From: an uncultured Lysobacterales bacterium
GTDB lineage: Bacteria; Pseudomonadota; Gammaproteobacteria; Xanthomonadales; Xanthomonadaceae
Length of the DNA: 11,350 nucleotides
NCBI GenBank assembly: GCA_946886865.1
Contig: CAMPJI010000073.1
Coordinates: forward strand, 1-11,350
Direction: 5' to 3'
The notes under the pieces were generated by a model that had not been told where the DNA came from, searched no databases, and saw nothing but the letters and a program-made list of their open reading frames with translations. This document shows, one piece after another, positions 7,180-11,350 of this stretch (the first letter of the stretch is position 1; each line of letters opens with the position of its first letter). A program made the position numbers and the translations under genes.

Positions 7180-8283
7180 ATGCGCGCCGAATCCGATCCT
7201 GCGCTCGAAACCCTGATGCTGCCGCTGGCCGACGGCCGGCTGGCGTGGCCCCGGGACGGAGCGCTGTTCCTGCGCGCGCGCGATGGCTGGCCGCTGCATG
7301 CCGCGCCGCGCCCGGGGCTGGTGGCCGAGCAGAGCTTCCGGCCCGACGCGCAGGCGCTGGAGGCGTCGGGCATCGCGCTGGCCACGCCGGGCGATGCGCG
7401 CCGCTACCCGCTGGTCATGCTGCTGCCGCCCCGGCAGCGCGACGAGTCGCGCGCGCTGATGGCCCGCGCCATCGCGTCGCTCGCACCCGGCGGGCGCGTG
7501 CTGGCGTGCGTGCCCAACAGCGAGGGCGCACGCTCGGCCGAGCAGGACCTGGCGGCGATCGCCGGCCCGCTGGAGACCATCAGCAAGCACAAGTGCCGGG
7601 TGTTCTGGACCGCGCCGCTGGACGGCCCGGCCGACGCCACGTTGGCCGCGCGCTGGTTGGCGCTGGACGAGGTGCGCACCATCGGTGATGCGCGCTTCGT
7701 GAGCCGCCCCGGCGTGTTCGCGTGGGACCGCATCGACCCGGCCTCGCAGCTGCTGGCCGAACACCTGCCCGCCGACTTGGCGGGCCGCGCCGCCGACCTG
7801 GGCGCCGGCTTCGGCTACCTGTCGGTGGAACTGCTGGAGCGCAGCCCGGGCATCAACACCGTGCACCTGTACGAGGCCGAGGCGCGCGCGCTGGAGCTGG
7901 CGCGCCGCAACCTGGCGCCGTTCGCGCCGCGCGCCGCGCTCGAGTTCCGATGGCACGACGTCACCGCGGGCCTGCCCGAGACCTACGACGTGATCGTCAG
8001 CAACCCGCCGTTCCACACCCAGGGCCGCGCCGACCGGCCCGACATCGGCCGCCGCTTCATCGCCGTCGCCGCACAGGCGCTGCGGCCGGGCGGGCGGATG
8101 TGGCTGGTCGCCAACCGGCACCTGCCGTACGAATCGGTGCTGGACGCGAGCTTCGGCGAGGTGCGCACCGTGGCGCAGCGCGACGGCTTCAAGGTGATCG
8201 AGGCGGTCAAGGCGATGCCGTCGCGCCCGGAGCGCGCGCCCAAGGCCTTCGACCGCACCGCCGTGCGCAACGCGCACCGGTGA
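7180..8283 (+). CDS. rsmC: 16S rRNA (guanine1207-N2)-methyltransferase RsmC
   Basis: A 367-residue cytoplasmic SAM-dependent methyltransferase. RsmC adds the N2 methyl group to G1207 of 16S rRNA in the small subunit. The degenerate N-terminal methyltransferase-like half shows SEGARSAEQDL (114-124) and HKCRVFWT (137-144), both aligned with E. coli RsmC. The C-terminal catalytic half has the linker GVFAWDRIDPASQLL (178-192), SAM motif I AADLGAGFGYLSVELL (204-219), the catalytic SNPPFH (274-279), and ANRHLPYESVLDASFG (311-326). These features favour RsmC over the related 23S enzyme RlmG. It is slightly longer than the E. coli protein (343 residues). The rsuA gene follows after 10 bases, which implies one transcript. 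Confidence 0.92.
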   Translation: MRAESDPALETLMLPLADGRLAWPRDGALFLRARDGWPLHAAPRPGLVAEQSFRPDAQALEASGIALATPGDARRYPLVMLLPPRQRDESRALMARAIASLAPGGRVLACVPNSEGARSAEQDLAAIAGPLETISKHKCRVFWTAPLDGPADATLAARWLALDEVRTIGDARFVSRPGVFAWDRIDPASQLLAEHLPADLAGRAADLGAGFGYLSVELLERSPGINTVHLYEAEARALELARRNLAPFAPRAALEFRWHDVTAGLPETYDVIVSNPPFHTQGRADRPDIGRRFIAVAAQALRPGGRMWLVANRHLPYESVLDASFGEVRTVAQRDGFKVIEAVKAMPSRPERAPKAFDRTAVRNAHR

Positions 8284-8293
8284 AGAGGCGCCC

Positions 8294-9004
8294 ATGAAAC
8301 TGGTCAAGCTGATCGCCAACCTCGGCTACGGCAGCCGCAAGCAGGTGGCGCTGATGTTCCGCGAGGGCCGCATCACCGACGCCGCGGGCGAGGTGCTCTA
8401 CGCCGACGACCGCGTCGACCACGCCGCCATCCGCGTCGACGGCGAGCCGCTGGACCCGCCGGCCGGGCTGGCGCTGATGTTGCACAAGCCGGTCGGCTAC
8501 ACGTGCTCGACCAAGGACGCCGGCCGGATCGTCTACGACCTGCTGCCCGCGCGCTTCCGGCTGCGCTCGCCGCTGCTGTCGACCGTCGGACGGCTGGACC
8601 GCGACACCAGCGGGCTGCTGCTGATGACCGACGACGGCCAGCTGCTGCACCGCATCGTGTCCCCCAAGTCGCACCTGCCGAAGGTGTACGAGGCGACGCT
8701 GGCGCAGGACCTGCGCGGCGACGAAGTCGCGCTGTTCGCCAGTGGAACGCTGCTGCTGGAGTCGGAGACCACCCCGTTGGCCCCGGCCACGCTCGACGTG
8801 CTCGGGCCGCGCCACGCGCGCCTGACCCTGACCGAAGGCCGCTACCACCAGGTGCGGCGGATGTTCGCCGCCACCGGCAACCACGTCGAGGCACTGCACC
8901 GCCCGCGCGTGGGCGGGCTGTCGCTGGGCGAGCTGCCGGCGGGTCAGTGGCGCGTGCTCGGCGAGGACGACCTGTCGAGGCTGTTCGACGCGTCCGGCAC
9001 GTAG
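8294..9004 (+). CDS. rsuA: 16S rRNA pseudouridine(516) synthase RsuA
   Basis: A 236-residue pseudouridine synthase. An N-terminal S4 RNA-binding domain (about 1-55; SRKQVALMFREGRITDAAGE) leads into the catalytic domain. This contains LHKPVGYTCSTKD (63-75), the active-site loop GRLDRDTSGLLLMTDDG with catalytic Asp102, and EGRYHQVRRMFAATGNHVEA (181-200) followed by LHRPRVGG. CSTKD, the Asp position and the length all match E. coli RsuA, rather than the 23S enzymes RluB, RluE or RluF. The ATG has AAGAGG just upstream, overlapping the end of rsmC. The two enzymes modify different 16S rRNA nucleotides, so the operon is a small 30S-maturation unit. The downstream gap is filled with REPs. Confidence 0.9.
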   Translation: MKLVKLIANLGYGSRKQVALMFREGRITDAAGEVLYADDRVDHAAIRVDGEPLDPPAGLALMLHKPVGYTCSTKDAGRIVYDLLPARFRLRSPLLSTVGRLDRDTSGLLLMTDDGQLLHRIVSPKSHLPKVYEATLAQDLRGDEVALFASGTLLLESETTPLAPATLDVLGPRHARLTLTEGRYHQVRRMFAATGNHVEALHRPRVGGLSLGELPAGQWRVLGEDDLSRLFDASGT

Positions 9005-9040
9005 CGTCGGCATACGCCGCAGTGGCGGCCTCGAGGCACC

Positions 9041-9065
9041 TGTAGGAGCGGCTTCAGCCGCGATC
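9041..9065 (+). repeat. GTAG REP, type A, copy 1
   Basis: TGTAGGA followed by the hairpin GCGGCT-TC-AGCCGC and then GATC. The GTAG head next to an imperfect palindrome is typical of the REPs of Stenotrophomonas and Xanthomonas that are mobilised by RAYT transposases. Together with GCACC upstream (9036-9040), it pairs with 9206-9235 as a 30-base inverted repeat with one mismatch. Confidence 0.9.
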
Positions 9066-9118
9066 CAAAAATCGGACCCGCACGGAAGGCACCGGTCGCG
9101 ACGGCAAACCGGAGCCGT

Positions 9119-9143
9119 TGTAGGAGCGACGTGAGTCGCGACC
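9119..9143 (+). repeat. GTAG REP, type B, copy 2
   Basis: The same TGTAGGA head, but with a different hairpin, GCGAC-GTGA-GTCGC, and tail GACC. It is the exact 25-base reverse complement of 9165-9189. Confidence 0.9.
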
Positions 9144-9164
9144 ACGTCGCACCGGAACGCCACG

Positions 9165-9189
9165 GGTCGCGACTCACGTCGCTCCTACA
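9165..9189 (-). repeat. GTAG REP, type B, copy 3 (inverted)
   Basis: A perfect inverted copy of 9119-9143 after a 21-base spacer. The two form a back-to-back REP pair (BIME-like) that could fold into one long cruciform. Confidence 0.9.
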
Positions 9190-9205
9190 CATACTCTGCA
9201 GCTGC

Positions 9206-9230
9206 GATGGCGGCTGAAGCCGCTCCTACA
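9206..9230 (-). repeat. GTAG REP, type A, copy 4 (inverted)
   Basis: An inverted copy of 9041-9065 with a single mismatch (GATGGCGG instead of GATCGCGG). The match extends through GGTGC at 9231-9235. Confidence 0.9.
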
Positions 9231-9241
9231 GGTGCGGCATC

Positions 9242-9257
9242 GGCGGCTTCAGTCGCC
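9242..9257. repeat. Decayed REP core overlapping the DUF1415 stop codon
   Basis: GGCGGCTTCAGTCGCC resembles the type A REP core (GCGGCTTCAGCCGC) with one arm change, and it lacks the GTAG head. The minus-strand TGA stop of the DUF1415 gene (9251-9249) falls inside it. Confidence 0.6.
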
Positions 9258-9830
9258 CTGCAACAACCGCCGGTACCCGTCCTCCCCCAGCCGCTCCAGC
9301 GTCGCCAGGTTGCGCTCGACGATCACGTCCGGGTCGGGGAACGCGGCGACCGCGCGCTCCACGCTGGCCTCGCGCAGCAGGTGCAGGGTCGGGTAGGGCG
9401 AACGGTTGGTGCAGTTGCCGGCGTCGTCCGGATAAGTGCCGGCGAACACGTAGTCGGGGTGGAAGCTGGCGACCTGGATCTCGCCTTCCAGCCCGAGCGC
9501 GTCCACCGCGGCATCGGCCTGGTCGAGGAAGTCGTTGTAGTCCATGAAGTCGGCCAGTACGTGCGGGTGCACGATCAGCGTGGTGTCGACCACCTCCGGG
9601 TCGACATCCGCCAGCCACGCGAGTTCGGCGGCCAGCTCCTCCAGCAACGCCTCGGGCGTCGTCGCCTCGCTCAGCACGTAGCGCACCTGGTCCTTGGCGT
9701 GCACGGCCTTGGCGAACGGGCACAGGTTGAGCCCGATCACCGCGCGCTCCAGCCAGCGCCGGGTGGTGGTGATGGGGTCGGTGTCGGTACCGGTACCGGG
9801 ATCGGGCGGCGGCGCTGGTGGCATCGTCAT
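9249..9830 (-). CDS. DUF1415 family protein
   Basis: A 193-residue soluble protein of the DUF1415 family, whose function is unknown. After a short Pro/Gly/Thr/Asp-rich leader (PPAPPPDPGTGTDTDP, 4-19) come the family landmarks TRRWLERAVIGLNLCPFAKA (23-42), DFMDYNDFLDQAD (94-106), VASFHPDYVFAGT (120-132) and NRSPYPTLHLLREASVERA (142-160). Conserved Cys37, His124 and Cys140 could suggest a metal or redox site, but that is inference. The leader is repetitive at DNA level (GGTACC-like units near 9787-9800). The stop codon lies in a decayed REP core. The gene follows yajQ by 62 bases on the same strand, so co-transcription is likely. The ATG at 9830 has a weak GGGA upstream; an alternative ATG is two codons downstream. 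Confidence 0.88.
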   Translation of the reverse strand: MTMPPAPPPDPGTGTDTDPITTTRRWLERAVIGLNLCPFAKAVHAKDQVRYVLSEATTPEALLEELAAELAWLADVDPEVVDTTLIVHPHVLADFMDYNDFLDQADAAVDALGLEGEIQVASFHPDYVFAGTYPDDAGNCTNRSPYPTLHLLREASVERAVAAFPDPDVIVERNLATLERLGEDGYRRLLQGD

Positions 9831-9857
9831 TCGTCCCGGGGCGCGTGGCCCAGGTTG

Positions 9858-9902
9858 CGCTCAGTCACGGTCGCGCCCGGTCGCGGCCACGCTCAGTCAC
9901 GG
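9858..9902 (-). repeat. 13-base direct repeat at the yajQ 3' end
   Basis: CGCTCAGTCACGG occurs at 9858-9870 and 9890-9902 (period 32). On the minus strand the upstream copy encodes the last codons and stop of yajQ (CGT GAC TGA). The second copy is non-coding and lies between yajQ and the DUF1415 gene. It looks like a short local duplication of the gene end. Confidence 0.6.
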
Positions 9903-10375
9903 AAATTGTCGAACTGCAGCGGCCGTTCGAACTCGCCCGCCTTCAGCAGCGCGATGGCCGACTGCAGGTCGTCGCGCTTCTTGCCGTTGACGCGCAGCTT
10001 GTCGCCGTTGATCTGGGTGTCGACCTTGAGCTTGGCGTCCTTGATCGCGCCCTGGATCTTCTTGGCCAGCTCGCGCTCGATGCCCTGCTTGACGGTGATG
10101 GACTGGCGCGCACCGGCGAGGTTGCTTTCGACCTCGCCGAACTCCAGGCAGCGCGCATCGATGCCGCGTGCGATCAGGCGCCCGCGCAGGATGTCCTCCA
10201 TCTGCTTGAGCTGGAAGTCGCTGGGCGCGGACTGTTTGATGGTCGCGTCGTCGAGCTCGAACTTGGCGTCGACGCCCTTGAAGTCGAAACGCGTGGACAG
10301 CTCGCGGTTGGCCTGGTCGACGGCGTTGGTCAGTTCGTGGCGGTCGACTTCCGAGACGATGTCGAAGGAGGGCAT
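9893..10375 (-). CDS. yajQ: YajQ family cyclic-di-GMP-binding protein
   Basis: A 160-residue protein with the full YajQ/UPF0234 family length. It starts MPSFDIVSEVDRHEL, has the conserved STRFDFKGVDAKFEL (27-41), SDFQLKQMEDILRGRLIARG (52-71) and KLKVDTQINGDKLRVNGKKR (114-133), and ends PLQFDNFRD. In Xanthomonas campestris a YajQ protein binds cyclic di-GMP and works with a transcription factor to control virulence genes, so a signalling role is reasonable here. The ATG has GGAG nearby upstream. A -10-like TAGGCT lies 24 bases upstream of the ATG. The DUF1415 gene follows. Confidence 0.93.
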   Translation of the reverse strand: MPSFDIVSEVDRHELTNAVDQANRELSTRFDFKGVDAKFELDDATIKQSAPSDFQLKQMEDILRGRLIARGIDARCLEFGEVESNLAGARQSITVKQGIERELAKKIQGAIKDAKLKVDTQINGDKLRVNGKKRDDLQSAIALLKAGEFERPLQFDNFRD

Positions 10376-10399
10376 GGCAGGGCTCCGCGGAAAACGCGA

Positions 10400-10405
10400 A
10401 GCCTA
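10400..10405 (-). promoter_or_regulatory. Possible -10 element of yajQ
   Basis: TAGGCT on the minus strand, 24 bases upstream of the yajQ ATG, beside the AT-richer TTCGCGTTTTCC. The -35 region at a 17-base spacer (CTGCCG) is a weak match. Confidence 0.35.
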
Positions 10406-10476
10406 CCGCGACCGTCAGGCGACGGCAGCCCGGGTGGCCGCATTCCGGCCGCCCCCTGCCATTGCCGGCGCGGCCT

Positions 10477-11121
10477 TCAACTCCATTGCCGGGCCGCGGG
10501 CGCCGGCCTGCCCGCCGCGGGCAGCCGCCGCAGCCGCACACGCACCGTGCCCGCGCGCGGCGCCGCATGCGGGCGCACGGCGGGCGCGGCCTGCACCCGG
10601 TTGGCGGCGACGCCGCGCGCCAGCAGGGCCAGGCGGAAGGCCTGCGCACGTTGCAGCTCGTCCGCGGCCCCCTCGGCGGGCGGTACGGAGGCCTGTTCGA
10701 CGCTGATGGCCAGGCGCCAGTCGCGCTCGGCGTCCAGCAGGCGCGCCAGCGCATCCAGTTGCGTCGCCGCCTCCGGTGGGAGCTCGCCGGTGCCGGCGTC
10801 CGCCGGCAGGGTGAGGGTGGCCTCCTCGCCCTGCGCCAGCGCCCGGCGCCAATGCGCCTCGGCCGGGGCCGCGCCGGGTGCGGCCGCCGGCGACCGGGTG
10901 ACGTCGGCGGTGGTCAGTGCGGCGTCGTCCGGCCCCCGCGTGGTCACCGGCGGCGTCGACACGCGTGCCGGCGGGTCGGCGCCGGGCATCGCCTGCCGTT
11001 CGCAACCGGCGAGCGCCAACGCGCCTCCTAGCGTCCAGGCGACCCAGGCGAACGGCATCAGGGCCCGTCCCGCGGGCGGGCGGCCGGCAGGCGGGGCGGC
11101 GGTACCGGAAGGGCGCGGCAT
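10477..11121 (-). CDS. Lipoprotein with a diverged OmpA-like C-terminal domain
   Basis: A 214-residue envelope protein from the chosen ATG. Residues 1-40 hold an Arg-containing N-region, a hydrophobic stretch MPFAWVAWTLGGALALAG and lipobox LAGC, with Cys40 as the lipidated residue. A Pro/Ala/Thr-rich linker reaches about residue 90. Residues 99-199 follow the OmpA-like pattern: EATLTLPADAG, then LDALARLLDAERDWRLAISV, then LQRAQAFRLALLARGVAANR and a final strand TVRVRLRRL. The usual GHTD Asp and NxxLSxxRA motif of peptidoglycan-binding domains are not recognisable, so binding may be lost. The start at 11121 is preferred because a start at 11058 would leave the signal peptide without positive charges. 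The ribosome binding site (GGGGA) is modest. I did not recognise a named orthologue. Confidence 0.75.
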   Translation of the reverse strand: MPRPSGTAAPPAGRPPAGRALMPFAWVAWTLGGALALAGCERQAMPGADPPARVSTPPVTTRGPDDAALTTADVTRSPAAAPGAAPAEAHWRRALAQGEEATLTLPADAGTGELPPEAATQLDALARLLDAERDWRLAISVEQASVPPAEGAADELQRAQAFRLALLARGVAANRVQAAPAVRPHAAPRAGTVRVRLRRLPAAGRPAPAARQWS

Positions 11122-11191
11122 GCAGGTCCCCGGCGGGCGGCAGGTGGGATGGCTTACCGAGGCATACGCGAAACGGCGACGGGACCAGCCG

Positions 11192-11218
11192 CAGCCGTCG
11201 GCTGCCGGCACCGCCGGC
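11192..11218. other. Back-to-back hairpins between divergent genes
   Basis: GCAGCC-GTC-GGCTGC (11192-11206) is followed at once by CCGGC-ACC-GCCGG (sharing base 11206 and ending at 11218). They sit between the lipoprotein gene and the divergent membrane gene. There is no T-tract. They could be an operator or simply a GC-rich coincidence. Confidence 0.35.
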
Positions 11219-11222
11219 CGGG

Positions 11223-11228
11223 TAAGCT
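11223..11228 (+). promoter_or_regulatory. Possible -10 element of the last gene
   Basis: TAAGCT in the context GGTAAGC, 27 bases before the ATG at 11256. The same GGTAAGC word occurs on the minus strand (rc of 11152-11158) about 30 bases before the lipoprotein ATG, so both divergent genes may use it. No -35 is recognisable for either. Confidence 0.3.
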
Positions 11229-11255
11229 GCCGGCCCCGCCCCGACCCCGCCGTCG

Positions 11256-11350
11256 ATGCCCCTGCTGCTGGTGCCCCTGTTGCTGCTCGCGGTCATCGTG
11301 CTGTGGGCCTGCCTGCTGCCGCTGGCGCTGCTCAACCGCTACCGGCGGGG
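11256..11350 (+). CDS. Membrane protein, N-terminal fragment (3' end outside window)
   Basis: Thirty-one complete codons beginning MPLLLVPLLLLAVIVLWACL and ending LNRYRRG before the window edge. The sequence is one long hydrophobic helix followed by a basic patch, which suggests an N-out or signal-anchor membrane segment with the Arg-rich side in the cytoplasm. No Shine-Dalgarno stands out in the GC-rich leader. The gene diverges from the lipoprotein gene. The family cannot be named from this fragment. Confidence 0.6.
   Translation, partial: MPLLLVPLLLLAVIVLWACLLPLALLNRYRR

Noticed and set aside
5920..8319. A 799-codon minus-strand frame spanning several genes
   Set aside because: Only its last 86 codons (from 6180) make a plausible gene. 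The rest is antisense to rsmC and out of frame with the TspO-like gene.
10477..11211. Upstream ATG at 11211 for the OmpA-like lipoprotein
   Set aside because: It adds 30 residues rich in Arg, Cys and Pro before the signal peptide and would cover the probable promoter; the ATG at 11121 gives a usable lipoprotein signal.
10415..11335. A 306-codon minus-strand frame overlapping the lipoprotein
   Set aside because: It has no signal peptide or domain and runs through the divergent promoter region. The alternate frame has the lipobox and OmpA-like pattern.

Overview
This is a very GC-rich chromosomal window, most like a Xanthomonadaceae (Lysobacteraceae) genome such as Lysobacter, Luteimonas or Stenotrophomonas. 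I infer this from three things: the protein families (a long-form TspO relative, YajQ, DUF1415 and a fasciclin lipoprotein), the codon usage, and GTAG-type REP palindromes of the kind described in Stenotrophomonas and Xanthomonas. The genus cannot be fixed from the sequence alone.

Layout. Position 1 to 1737 (+) is the C-terminal part of a large FtsX/YbbP-type ABC exporter permease. It converges on a minus-strand gene for a soluble hybrid histidine kinase (1953-4520) with two PAS domains, a kinase core and two receiver domains. The short gap between them carries two mutually inverted hairpin repeats. Upstream of the kinase gene, and reading the same way, is a fasciclin-domain lipoprotein (4801-5445) with its own clear intrinsic terminator. 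A 474-base gene-free stretch (5446-5919) follows. It holds the fasciclin leader, with a 15-base tandem repeat next to the ribosome binding site, and a strong hairpin behind the next gene. Then come a small unknown protein (5920-6180, -) and a TspO/MBR-like membrane protein (6300-7061, -).

Divergent from the TspO-like gene is a compact two-gene 16S rRNA modification operon, rsmC then rsuA (7180-9004, +). RsmC makes m2G1207 and RsuA makes pseudouridine 516. The operon converges on a DUF1415 gene (9249-9830, -) across a nested array of four GTAG REPs, with a fifth decayed REP core that overlaps the DUF1415 stop codon. YajQ (9893-10375, -) lies directly upstream of DUF1415 and probably shares its transcript. 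Next is a lipoprotein with a diverged OmpA-like C-terminal domain (10477-11121, -). The window ends in the first 31 codons of a divergent membrane protein gene (11256 onward, +).

Overall this is mostly core-genome material: envelope transport, signalling, ribosome maturation and c-di-GMP-linked regulation. I see no transposase, integrase, phage gene, CRISPR array, tRNA or rRNA, and no convincing novel multi-gene system. The most interesting items are the nested REP array, the small conserved-looking 86-residue protein, the orphan hybrid kinase with two intact receivers, and the OmpA-like lipoprotein that seems to lack the usual peptidoglycan-binding residues.
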